Assembly (NCBI RefSeq): GCF_036961565.1 | Contig: NZ_JBAMDD010000006.1 | Location: 186,001 to 250,000 of the forward strand | Length of the DNA stretch: 64,000 bases | Source of the DNA: Chitinimonas sp036961565 | GTDB lineage: Bacteria > Pseudomonadota > Gammaproteobacteria > Burkholderiales > Chitinimonadaceae | Direction: 5' to 3' | Shown: positions 53,742 through 62,286 of the stretch, in pieces | Layout of the letters: each line of letters starts with the position of its first letter | Position numbering within the stretch: position 1 is the first letter of the stretch | Program-made: the position numbers and the translations under genes | The notes under the pieces: model-generated | Database searches by the model: none | Told to the model about the DNA's origin: nothing | What the model saw: the letters and a program-made list of their open reading frames with translations, nothing else

Positions 53742-55166
53742 TCAGCCTTTGATCATCACATGCCGCACGCAGCTGTAATCCTCCAGCGCGTACATCGACA
53801 TATCCTTGCCATAGCCTGATTTCTTCATGCCGCCATGTGGCATCTCGTTCACCAGCATGAAATGGGTATTGATCCAGGTGCAGCCGTATTGCAGCCGGCT
53901 GGCCACCTGCATGGCGCGGTTCACATCGCGGGTCCACACCGAGCTGGCCAGGCCGTAGTCCGAATCATTGGCCCAGCTGACCGCCTGCTCCACCTCGTCG
54001 AAACGGGTGATGGACACCACCGGGCCGAACACCTCGCGCCGGACAATCTCGTCATCCTGGCGGGCGCCGGCCACCACGGTGGGCTCGAAGAAGAAACCGC
54101 TGCCCACGCCGGCCTTGCCGCCAGCTGTCACCTCGATATGCGCCTGCGCCGCCGCCCGCTCCACAAAGCCGGCCACCCGGCTACGCTGCCGCTCGGAAAT
54201 CAGTGGCCCCATCTCCACACCTTCCAGGTGCTGCTCGCCAAAGCGGATGCCGGACACCGCGCTGGAGAGATCGGCCACCAGCTTGTCGTAGATGCCGGGG
54301 CCGGCATAGAGGCGGCAAGCCGCCGTGCAATCCTGGCCGGCATTGTAATAGCCGAAGGTGCGCACGCCGGCCACCACTTCGTCCAGGTCAGCGTCGTCGA
54401 ACACGATTACCGGGGCCTTGCCACCCAGTTCCAGGTGGGTACGCTTGAGGCTGTGGGCAGCGGTCTCCAGGATTTTCTGGCCGGTGGCCACATCGCCGGT
54501 CAGCGAGATCATGCGCACCTGCGGTTGCGAGATCAGCGGACGGCCCACCGTCTCGCCCCGGCCGGTGACTACATTGACGACGCCAGGCGGCAGCAGCTCG
54601 GCCAATAGCTCGGCCAGCTTGAGGGTGGTCAGCGGCGTCTGTTCACTGGGCTTGATCACCACGGTATTGCCAGCGGCAATGGCGGGGGCGATCTTCCAGG
54701 CCGCCATCATCAAGGGGTAGTTCCAGGGTGCAATACTGGCCACCACGCCCAGGGGGTCGCGCCGTATCATGCTGGTAAAGCCCGGCAGGTATTCGCCCGC
54801 CACCTGGCCCTGCTGGCAGCGCACCGCGCCGGCAAAGAAGCGGAAAACATCGGCCACCGCCGGTATCTCGTCATTCAGCGCAAACAGATAGGGCTTGCCG
54901 CAGTTGAGCGATTCCAGCTGGGCAAACTCGGTGGCGCGTGCTTCGATGGCATCGGCCAGCCGCAGCAGGGCGGTGGACCTGTCCTTGGGCGTGGTACGGC
55001 CCCAGGCGGCAAAAGCCGCTTCGGCCGCCGCCACGGCAGCCTGTATCTGTGCCAGGCTGGCTTCGGCCACCTGGGCGATGGCCTCGCCGCTGGCCGGGTT
55101 GAGCACGGCTTCCACATCACCTTCGCCAGCCACGAACTGGCCGTTGATCAAGAGTTGGGTCTGCAT
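53742..55166 (-). CDS. patD: Gamma-aminobutyraldehyde dehydrogenase
   Basis: A 474-residue NAD-dependent aldehyde dehydrogenase that oxidises 4-aminobutanal from putrescine to GABA. It follows E. coli PatD (YdcW) closely through most of its length, for example in NCGKPYLFALNDEIPAV-like and YNAGQDCTAACR regions. The catalytic Cys is in GQDCTAAC, the general-base Glu in LELGGKAPV, and the NAD site in TGDVATGQ. It is the last gene of a polyamine transport operon in E. coli order, which supports the substrate. Confidence 0.92.
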   Translation of the reverse strand: MQTQLLINGQFVAGEGDVEAVLNPASGEAIAQVAEASLAQIQAAVAAAEAAFAAWGRTTPKDRSTALLRLADAIEARATEFAQLESLNCGKPYLFALNDEIPAVADVFRFFAGAVRCQQGQVAGEYLPGFTSMIRRDPLGVVASIAPWNYPLMMAAWKIAPAIAAGNTVVIKPSEQTPLTTLKLAELLAELLPPGVVNVVTGRGETVGRPLISQPQVRMISLTGDVATGQKILETAAHSLKRTHLELGGKAPVIVFDDADLDEVVAGVRTFGYYNAGQDCTAACRLYAGPGIYDKLVADLSSAVSGIRFGEQHLEGVEMGPLISERQRSRVAGFVERAAAQAHIEVTAGGKAGVGSGFFFEPTVVAGARQDDEIVRREVFGPVVSITRFDEVEQAVSWANDSDYGLASSVWTRDVNRAMQVASRLQYGCTWINTHFMLVNEMPHGGMKKSGYGKDMSMYALEDYSCVRHVMIKG

Positions 55167-55186
55167 GGTGTCTCCAGATAAGCAAG

Positions 55187-55996
55187 CTACTTGCCGCTGC
55201 CCGCCACCGCTTCGGTGCCCTGGGTCAGCTTCCAGGCGGCAATGACAGGCACCATGGTGATCAGCATCACCGTCAGCGCCACCACATTGGTAATCGGTAC
55301 ATCACGCGGCCGGCCCAGCTGGTTGAGCAGCCAGATGGGCAGGGTACGTTCGTGGCCGGCCGTAAAGGTGGTCACAATGATCTCGTCAAAGCTGAGGGCA
55401 AACGCCAGCAGCCCACCGGCCAGCAGCGCGGTGGCAAGCTGCGGCAGCATTACATGGCGAAAGGTGGCGAAACCGTCCGCGCCCAGGTCCATGGAGGCTT
55501 CGACCAGGCTGTGCGAGCTACGGCGAAAGCGGGCAATCACATTGTTGTAGACCACCACCACGCAGAAGGTGGCATGGCCGATGGCGATGGTCCAGAACGA
55601 GGGCTCCCAGGCCAGCAGCTTGAAGGCCGACAGCAGGGCGATGCCGGTGATGATGCCGGGCAGGGCTATCGGCAGTATCAGCATCAGGGTCAGCGCCTCC
55701 TTGCCCCAGAATCGGCGGCGGTACAAGGCCGCTGCCGCCATGGTGCCCAGCAGCAGCGCCGCCAGGGTGGCCAGGGTGGCCACCTTGACCGACAGCCAGA
55801 TGGCGGCCAGCACATCCTCGCGGCCAAAGGCGGCGGCAAACCAGTCCAGCGTAAAGCCCTGCAGGGGAAAGCTGTAGGCCGATTCCTCGGTGTTGAAGGC
55901 ATACAGCGCAATCACCACAATGGGGAAATGCAAAAAAGCCAGACCGCCATAGGCCAGCAGCTTGAGCCACAGCGGGGCACGGGCTTCAGAGTGCAT
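55187..55996 (-). CDS. ydcV: Polyamine ABC transporter permease (PotC/YdcV-like)
   Basis: A 269-residue inner-membrane permease with six predicted helices and the EAA loop (EASMDLGADGFATFRHVMLP, near residues 165-184) that contacts the ATPase. The start at 55996 overlaps the upstream permease gene by 11 bases; a TTG at 55999 is an alternative. It is the second permease of the operon, 20 bases upstream of patD. Confidence 0.9.
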   Translation of the reverse strand: MHSEARAPLWLKLLAYGGLAFLHFPIVVIALYAFNTEESAYSFPLQGFTLDWFAAAFGREDVLAAIWLSVKVATLATLAALLLGTMAAAALYRRRFWGKEALTLMLILPIALPGIITGIALLSAFKLLAWEPSFWTIAIGHATFCVVVVYNNVIARFRRSSHSLVEASMDLGADGFATFRHVMLPQLATALLAGGLLAFALSFDEIIVTTFTAGHERTLPIWLLNQLGRPRDVPITNVVALTVMLITMVPVIAAWKLTQGTEAVAGSGK

Positions 55997-56963
55997 CAAA
56001 GGCTCCCAGGCGCCTGGCCAGGGCCAGGTATAGGCCTATCAGCACCACCGGCACCACGGTAAAGGCGGCTGCCATGGGGATGTTCCCGACCGCGCCCTGC
56101 ATGGTGTAGACATAGTTGCCGATGAACAGGCCGGACGGCCCCACCAGCTGCGGCACGATAAAATCGCCCAGGGTGAGGCTGAAGGTAAAGATGGAGCCCG
56201 CCACCACACCAGGGAAAGCCAGCGGCAGCATGACGGTACGGAAAGTCTGTGCCGGCCGAGCGCCCAGGTCGCTGGAGGCCTGCAGCAGCGACAGCGGCAC
56301 CCGCTCCAGCGCCGCCTGTATGGGCAGTATCATGAAGGGCAGCCAGATATAGCTGAACACCAAGAAGCGCCCCAGGTTGCTGGTGGAGAGCGAGCTGCCG
56401 CCCACCACCGGCAGGCTCAGCACGGCCTCCAGCAAGGGGGTCAGCCCCAGCACCTGCACCAGCCAGTAGACGATGCCGCCCTTGGCCAGTATCACCGTCC
56501 AGGAATAGGCCTTGACGATATAGCTGGCCCACATGGGCGCCATGACCGCGATATAGAAAAAGCCTTTCTGCCAGCCCCTGGCGTAGCGGGCCATGTAATA
56601 AGCGATGGGGAAGGCAATCAACGCGCAGGCCACTGTGACGGCAGCCGCCATGCCCAGGGTGCGCAGCACGATATCGATATTGGCGCCAAACAGCGGGTTG
56701 GCCGGGTCGGCAATGGCGCGGAAATTGGCCAGCGTCAGCTCGGGCGTCACCGCCATGGTGAAGTCGTCAAAGGTAAAAAAGCTCTGCATCAGCAGGGCCA
56801 GCAGCGCACCCAGGTAGACCACCCCGAACCACAGCAATGGCGGTGTCAGCAGCAAGAGCAGCACCAGGGTCTGGCGCCGGTACAGCAGCCTGGCCAGGCG
56901 CCGCCTGATGCTGGCAGCCGCCATGTCGTGCTGGCCAGGCTGGGCAGGTGCATGGATGGCCAT
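55986..56963 (-). CDS. ydcU: Polyamine ABC transporter permease (PotB/YdcU-like)
   Basis: A 325-residue permease with an N-terminal cytoplasmic leader of about 28 residues and six membrane helices. The EAA loop reads QASSDLGARPAQTFRTVMLP near residues 232-251, close to the YdcU/PotB type. It starts three bases after the ATPase stop and overlaps the next permease gene, showing tight coupling. With the second permease it forms the heterodimeric channel. Confidence 0.9.
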   Translation of the reverse strand: MAIHAPAQPGQHDMAAASIRRRLARLLYRRQTLVLLLLLTPPLLWFGVVYLGALLALLMQSFFTFDDFTMAVTPELTLANFRAIADPANPLFGANIDIVLRTLGMAAAVTVACALIAFPIAYYMARYARGWQKGFFYIAVMAPMWASYIVKAYSWTVILAKGGIVYWLVQVLGLTPLLEAVLSLPVVGGSSLSTSNLGRFLVFSYIWLPFMILPIQAALERVPLSLLQASSDLGARPAQTFRTVMLPLAFPGVVAGSIFTFSLTLGDFIVPQLVGPSGLFIGNYVYTMQGAVGNIPMAAAFTVVPVVLIGLYLALARRLGAFDAL

Positions 56964-56966
56964 AGC

Positions 56967-57977
56967 TCAGGCTTCCAGCATGACCATGGCGTGGGCAGGC
57001 CAGCCCACGGTCACGGCCTGGCCGGGCTCGGGCATGGCCTGCGCGGCATCGAGCAGGTTGGGGTGGCTCACGGCCAGTTGCCGGCCATCGGCCAGCACCA
57101 CCTGGTAGCGGCTGACTGCGCCGTGGTACTGCACATCCACCAAAGTCGCTGCCAGCCGGATGCCGCCATCACCTTCGGTGACGAAAGCTATCTGTTCCGG
57201 CCGCACCGAGAATGCTTGCGCCCTGCCGATCAGGCTCTGGGCCAGGCTGGCGTCGATGACATTGGCGCCGCCGACAAAGTCGGCCACGAAGGCGGTACGA
57301 GGCCGGTTATACAGCTCGCGCGGGCTGGAGAGCTGCTCGATACGACCTTGCTTGAACACGGCCACCCGGTCCGACATCGACAGGGCTTCGCCCTGATCGT
57401 GGGTGACATAGACAAAGGTGATGCCCAGTTGCCGCTGCAGCGCCTTGAGTTCGGTCTGCATGGCCTCGCGCAGCTTGAGATCCAGCGCGCCCAGCGGTTC
57501 GTCCAGCAGCAGCACGCGGGGCTGGTTGATCAGGGCGCGGGCCAGGGCTACCCGCTGGCGCTGGCCGCCCGATAGCGCCGCCGGCCTGCGGCCGCCAAAG
57601 TCTGCCAGCTTGACCATGGCCAGCATGTGCTCGGCCTGCCTGTGCCGCGCTACGCGGGCCACCCCCCGCACCATGAGGCCATAGGCCACATTGTCCAGCA
57701 CGCTCATATGCGGGAACAGCGCGTAATCCTGGAACACCGTGTTCACATCACGCTCATAGGGCGGCACCCCGGCAGCGTCGCGGCCATGGAGGCGGATGCA
57801 GCCGGCACTGGCCTGCTCGAAGCCCGCAATCAGCCGCAAACAGGTAGTCTTACCCGAGCCCGAAGGCCCCAGCATGGAAAAGAATTCGCCTTCGGCGACG
57901 GTCAGGTCGACCCCATCCACCGCACGGACGGTATCGAATACCCGCGTTACCTGTTGGAACTCGACAGCATGGCTCAT
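56967..57977 (-). CDS. ydcT: Polyamine ABC transporter ATP-binding protein (PotA/YdcT-like)
   Basis: A 336-residue ATPase. Walker A is GPSGSGKT (37-44), the signature is LSGGQRQRVALARAL near 135, Walker B is VLLLDEPLGALD and the switch His is in VTHDQGEA. The C-terminal TOBE-type domain (about 270-336) is typical of PotA/MalK-like importers. The start at 57977 gives MSHAVEFQQ; the frame is open far upstream without homology. It follows the binding-protein gene by 106 bases. Confidence 0.93.
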   Translation of the reverse strand: MSHAVEFQQVTRVFDTVRAVDGVDLTVAEGEFFSMLGPSGSGKTTCLRLIAGFEQASAGCIRLHGRDAAGVPPYERDVNTVFQDYALFPHMSVLDNVAYGLMVRGVARVARHRQAEHMLAMVKLADFGGRRPAALSGGQRQRVALARALINQPRVLLLDEPLGALDLKLREAMQTELKALQRQLGITFVYVTHDQGEALSMSDRVAVFKQGRIEQLSSPRELYNRPRTAFVADFVGGANVIDASLAQSLIGRAQAFSVRPEQIAFVTEGDGGIRLAATLVDVQYHGAVSRYQVVLADGRQLAVSHPNLLDAAQAMPEPGQAVTVGWPAHAMVMLEA

Positions 57978-58083
57978 CACGCTACCTGCAGCGGGCAAAA
58001 AACCTGGCCAACCGTTGGGTCGGCCAGGAGAGCGGTGCATGCAGCAGCCGCGGAGCAATCGGGCAGATGACAGCCCACCGGCA

Positions 58084-59229
58084 TCAGCGGCCGCCCATGA
58101 TGGCGATATAGTCGGCCGTCCAGCGGCTATAGGGCACGCAGCTGGCCTGGGTGCTGCATTTGGCCTGCGGGGTTTTCCAGAAACGTATCTGGGCAATGCG
58201 GTCGAAACCATTGCTCTTGCAGAAATCACTGCCGCCGGGCACCTTGTCCTTGCAGGCAGCCGGTACGGCAGGGTTGGAGCCAAACCATTCGGCCAGCGAC
58301 GATTGCAGCTTGCGGTTGAGCGAATGCTCCATCCATTTGTAGGCGCAGACCGGGTTCTTGGCATCGGCATGCAGCATGGTGGTATCGGCCCAGCCGGTGG
58401 CGCCCTCCTTGGGTATCACACCTTCAATGGGGAATTTCTCGGCCTGCAGGGCATTGATCTGGTAGCCCCAGGCACTGCTGGCCGCCACACCCTCGTTCTT
58501 GAAGTCGTTCATCTGCACAGTCACATCGTGCCAGTAGCGATGAATCAGCTGCTTCTGCGCCCGCAGCAGCTTGAGCACCTCGGCATACTGGGCCTCGGTC
58601 AGCTCGTAGGGGTCTTTGATGCCCAGCGCAGGATTCTTGTGCATCAGGTAGAGCGCGGCATCCGCCACATAGATGGCCCCATCGTAGGCCTGCACCCGCC
58701 CCTTGTTGGTCTTGCCGTCAGGCAGCTTCTGCTCGTCGAACACCACGCCCCAGCTGTCGGGCGCCTTGGGAAAAACCTTGGTGTTGTAGGCCAGGAAATT
58801 GGCACCCCACTGGTAGGGCACGCCATAGTGCTTGCCATCCACCTTGTGCCAGGGCGCATGCTGCAGGCGGCTATCGACGGTGGCATAGGCGGGCACCAAC
58901 TTCAGGTTCACCTCCTGCACCTTCTTGCCGTAGATCAGCCGCAGGCTGGCATCGCCCGAGGCCGTCACCAGGTCATAGCCACCCTGGTTCATCAGGCTGA
59001 CCATCTCGTCCGAGGTGGCCGCCGTCTTGACGTTGACCTTGCAGCCGGAGGCCTTCTCGAAATCGCTCACCCAGTCGTAGTTCTTGTCGGTCTCGCCGCG
59101 CTCTATATAGCCTGGCCAGGCAATGATGTTGAGCTTGCCTTCGGGCTTGCCCAGCGCCTGTAGCGGCGCGGCCAGGGTGTTGCCTGCCAGTGCGGCGGCA
59201 ACGGCGATAGAGAGCGTGCGGGCGTGCAT
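58084..59229 (-). CDS. ydcS: Polyamine ABC transporter substrate-binding protein (YdcS-like)
   Basis: A 381-residue periplasmic binding protein of the spermidine/putrescine type. A signal peptide (1-21, ending TLAA) is followed by KLNIIAWPGYIERG, SDEMVSLMNQGGYDLVTASGD and GANFLAYNTK, the PotD/YdcS pattern. Four Cys residues near the C-terminus (CKDK, FCKS, KCST, SCVP) probably form disulfides. The start at 59229 has AGGAGA upstream and begins the signal peptide. It is the first gene of the transport-catabolism operon. Confidence 0.92.
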   Translation of the reverse strand: MHARTLSIAVAAALAGNTLAAPLQALGKPEGKLNIIAWPGYIERGETDKNYDWVSDFEKASGCKVNVKTAATSDEMVSLMNQGGYDLVTASGDASLRLIYGKKVQEVNLKLVPAYATVDSRLQHAPWHKVDGKHYGVPYQWGANFLAYNTKVFPKAPDSWGVVFDEQKLPDGKTNKGRVQAYDGAIYVADAALYLMHKNPALGIKDPYELTEAQYAEVLKLLRAQKQLIHRYWHDVTVQMNDFKNEGVAASSAWGYQINALQAEKFPIEGVIPKEGATGWADTTMLHADAKNPVCAYKWMEHSLNRKLQSSLAEWFGSNPAVPAACKDKVPGGSDFCKSNGFDRIAQIRFWKTPQAKCSTQASCVPYSRWTADYIAIMGGR

Positions 59230-59325
59230 GGTGGGTCTCCTCATTGTCACGGCCGGTTAGCCGGGCAATTAGATATAGACCATCCGCGCTAGCGATACGC
59301 CCCTACCGCCCAGGCCATCAGCTGG

Positions 59326-60273
59326 CTACCCATGCACCTCAGCCCAGCTGCGCGACCAGGCCAGGCTGCGCCGCAGCCCCTCGGGCAGCGATACCTGAGG
59401 GGCATAGCCCAGCAGCCGGCGGGCTTTGTCCAGGTTGGCCACATAGCGGCTGATCTCGCCGGCCTGGGTGGGTGCCTCCACCACCTGGGCCGCCCGCCCA
59501 AGCAGCCCGGCCAGGTAATCGGCCAGCTGCCGCAGGCTGTGGCCCTCGCCCCTCGCCAGGTTGAAGGTCTGGTCGCGTACCTCACCCGCCTGCAAGGCCT
59601 GTATGCCCAGGAACAGCCCTGCCACGCAGTCGTCTACATAGGTGAAATCCAGCACCTTGTCCGCACCGAACAGTGTCAGGGCCTCACCCTGCTGCAGCTT
59701 GTGCATGAACAGCGGTATGACCCGCTCCATGCGGCCCAGATCGTTATCGTAGCGGCCATAGACATTGCTGAGCCGGAACACCAGGTAAGGCAGGCCATAG
59801 CAGCGGGCATAGCTGTAGACCAACGCCTCGCCCGCCAGCTTGCTGGCTGCATAGGTACTGGCAGCCAGCGCAAAGTCGGCATCCGCCTCGGCGGTGGTAT
59901 CGCGCCTGGCATTGCCATAGACCTCACGGCTGCTGCTGAAGACGATGGGCAGGCCCTGCTGCCGGCAGAACTCCAGCACCTGCTGGGTCATGGCCATATT
60001 TTCCATGGCCTTGTCGGGCTCTAGCACCAACTGATGCACCTTGGCATGGGCCGCCAGATGCACCACCACATCGGGCCTGCCCCAGTCCGCCAACTGGGTG
60101 GCCAGCACGGCAGGCGTGCCGGGCAGGGTCAGGTCATGCAGCAGCACAGGGTAGGCATCGCACCAGCCATTGGGCCGCAGGTCCACGCCATGCACGGTAT
60201 GGCCCGCCGCCAAACAGCGTAGCGCCAGGTTGCAGCCTATCTGGCCGCTGGCGCCGGTAATCAGGATACGCAA
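59326..60273 (-). CDS. NAD-dependent epimerase/dehydratase
   Basis: A 315-residue extended short-chain dehydrogenase acting on nucleotide sugars. The NAD-binding loop is GASGQIG (about 7-13), the active-site YxxxK is in STYAASKLAGE, and SSSREVYG carries the usual catalytic Ser region. The start is TTG at 60273, supported by GAGGA seven to eleven bases upstream and by the family N-terminus RILITGASG. It overlaps the glycosyltransferase gene by 13 bases and is the last gene of the NRPS operon, so it may supply or modify the transferred sugar. Confidence 0.88.
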   Translation of the reverse strand: MRILITGASGQIGCNLALRCLAAGHTVHGVDLRPNGWCDAYPVLLHDLTLPGTPAVLATQLADWGRPDVVVHLAAHAKVHQLVLEPDKAMENMAMTQQVLEFCRQQGLPIVFSSSREVYGNARRDTTAEADADFALAASTYAASKLAGEALVYSYARCYGLPYLVFRLSNVYGRYDNDLGRMERVIPLFMHKLQQGEALTLFGADKVLDFTYVDDCVAGLFLGIQALQAGEVRDQTFNLARGEGHSLRQLADYLAGLLGRAAQVVEAPTQAGEISRYVANLDKARRLLGYAPQVSLPEGLRRSLAWSRSWAEVHG

Positions 60274-61118
60274 GGGGAGTCCTCGGGATAATCAGCATAG
60301 TAATGATGCAGGAACACGCGGCGCGCTGCCGAAAGCACGGCCGCCGGGCTGCCATCGGCCAGGTAGCGGCCTGCCGCCGCCAGTTCGGCCTCGCCATAGG
60401 CGGCAGGATTATTCAGCATGATCTGGGCATGCAGGGCCTCGTAGCGGGGCAGGATGCCCCATAGCTGAGACTGGCGCCGCCGCCTGTGCAAGAGATAGGG
60501 CGCCGGCAGATGCTGGGCACGGGCGCCGTACAGGGCAGCCGCCAGCCAGAAATCCCAGTCGTCGAAACCGCTGACATTGACCCGGTAGCCCCCCACGGCC
60601 TGCCACAGGCTACGGCGGTACAAGCCGCAATAGGCCAGTTGGTTGAAATACTTCAAGCGGGCCAGCTCGAAGCGCCCCGATGCCCAACAGCGCGCGCTGT
60701 CGCCAAAATCCTGGCGATCGGTGTAGACCAGGTCCAGGCCGGCATCGGCATCCAGCATGGCCCCGCACTCAGCCAGCATGGCCGGGTGCAGGCTGTCGTC
60801 GGCGTCCAGCGGTAGCACATAGGTGCCCTGGGCCATGGCCATGCCCAGGTTGCGGGCTGCAGCCACCCCGGCGTTGGCCTGCTGTACCGTGCGCAGCCGT
60901 TCGCCATGGCGCTCTTGCAGGGTGGCGATCAGCGCTGCCGTGCCATCCTGGCTGCCGTCATCCACCAGGATGATCTCGCTGGCCGGGCGGCTTTGCGCCA
61001 GCACGCTGGCCACCGTCTCCGCCAGGGTATCGGCCGAGTTGTAGCAGGGAATGATCACCGAGATGGCCGGCAGGCAGGCGAGGCCCTGGTTCTCCGGCAA
61101 AGGCAGCGGGCCGGCCAT
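60261..61118 (-). CDS. Family 2 glycosyltransferase
   Basis: A 285-residue GT-A fold glycosyltransferase. The N-terminal Rossmann-like segment reads ISVIIPCYNSADTL, then EIILVDDGSQDGT, and the metal-binding DxD is LPLDADD. The acceptor and donor are unknown. The start at 61118 is one base after the radical SAM stop (TGAGATG); GTG codons at 61130 and 61127 overlapping the upstream gene are alternatives. It is tightly coupled between the radical SAM and epimerase genes. Confidence 0.88.
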   Translation of the reverse strand: MAGPLPLPENQGLACLPAISVIIPCYNSADTLAETVASVLAQSRPASEIILVDDGSQDGTAALIATLQERHGERLRTVQQANAGVAAARNLGMAMAQGTYVLPLDADDSLHPAMLAECGAMLDADAGLDLVYTDRQDFGDSARCWASGRFELARLKYFNQLAYCGLYRRSLWQAVGGYRVNVSGFDDWDFWLAAALYGARAQHLPAPYLLHRRRRQSQLWGILPRYEALHAQIMLNNPAAYGEAELAAAGRYLADGSPAAVLSAARRVFLHHYYADYPEDSPCVS

Positions 61119-61119
61119 C

Positions 61120-62286
61120 TCAGCCACCACGGGTATAGAGCAGATTGCACTTGGCGCACACCGGCATCAGGCCGCAGCGCGCCAGCGTCTCCCGCTGCCG
61201 GCGAAAGCGCGGCCCCAGCCAGACGGCCTCCACCTCCTGCTGCGCCAGGTTACCCATGCGAAACTCAGGGAAGAACTTGCAGGACACCACCTCCCCATCC
61301 GGGAACACATCCATGCGGGTGGCAAGCGACTGGCAGCGCTGCTTGTTCTGCGCCGGCACAGCGCTGCCACCGATAAAGCCCGGCAGCTCGGCCGCGCTCA
61401 GGGCCGGGTTGTAGCGCAGCTTGATGGGCCCCTGGCGGGCATCTAGCGCCGCCATGCCCTGCGCCAGCGCGGCCAGCTGGTCGGCCGCCAGCCGGTAGTT
61501 GTAGGAATACCAGCTAGGCCGTCCAAACACCTGGGGCGTACCGAAGTGGCGCTGGTAGTAGTCATCCATCCGGGCATTGGCCTCGTCCGACAAAAACCAG
61601 GGAAAGCTGACATAAACCGTGCCGACGCCCTCCTGCTCCAGCCACGTCACAAACTCGGCCATGCGGGCCACCATGGGGTCGGTGATCAGGAAGTTCACAG
61701 TGATCTCGCCCCGGTAGTCGCCAACCCGCTGCGCCGCCAGCAGCACCCGCAAGCCCTGCAGCGAGCGGGCAAAGCTGCCCTGGCCACGGACGGCATCATG
61801 CTCAGCCTCGAAACCATCGAGCGAGACCGACACCTCCAGCTGTGCCGACAGCCGCAGCAGGCCCGCCAGCCGCTTCTCTATCAGGGTGCCATTGGTACAC
61901 AGGGCAACCCAGCGCGGGTCCGCCGCCAGCAGGTCGACCAGCCCATCCCAATCGCGATAGACCAGTGGCTCGCCACCCCATAGGTAGACATTGCTCTTGC
62001 GGGCCTGGGTGGCAGCCAATACCTTGGCGATGACCGCCAGGTCCATGTCTCCCCCCTTGGCACCGGCTGGCAGCATGCGGTGGTAGCCCGCCTCATTCCA
62101 TTGATAGCAATGGCTGCAGCGCAGATCGCAGCGGTTGGTCAGCTTGAAGGCGACTTCCTCGGGCACCGGCCGCGCCTGTTCGGCCCCGCTCAGCTCAGCC
62201 CGCCGGCTGGCCAGGATATTGGGTGCAATACGGCGCAGTTTTTCAAAGGCCTGCTGATCCAGCAGCGACCCCTTGGTCTTATCCAT
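61120..62286 (-). CDS. Radical SAM/SPASM domain protein
   Basis: A 388-residue radical SAM enzyme. The iron-sulfur CxxxCxxC motif is C53, C57 and C60 (NRCDLRCSHCYQW). The C-terminal third has a SPASM-type cluster domain, with Cys in RCQSLATR, VVSCKFF, RCGLMPVCAKC and a final LLYTRGG. SPASM members often modify peptides or amino acid side chains, so modification of an NRPS product or precursor is a reasonable inference. The start at 62286 has AAGGAG upstream and overlaps the NRPS stop by eight bases. Confidence 0.88.
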   Translation of the reverse strand: MDKTKGSLLDQQAFEKLRRIAPNILASRRAELSGAEQARPVPEEVAFKLTNRCDLRCSHCYQWNEAGYHRMLPAGAKGGDMDLAVIAKVLAATQARKSNVYLWGGEPLVYRDWDGLVDLLAADPRWVALCTNGTLIEKRLAGLLRLSAQLEVSVSLDGFEAEHDAVRGQGSFARSLQGLRVLLAAQRVGDYRGEITVNFLITDPMVARMAEFVTWLEQEGVGTVYVSFPWFLSDEANARMDDYYQRHFGTPQVFGRPSWYSYNYRLAADQLAALAQGMAALDARQGPIKLRYNPALSAAELPGFIGGSAVPAQNKQRCQSLATRMDVFPDGEVVSCKFFPEFRMGNLAQQEVEAVWLGPRFRRQRETLARCGLMPVCAKCNLLYTRGG

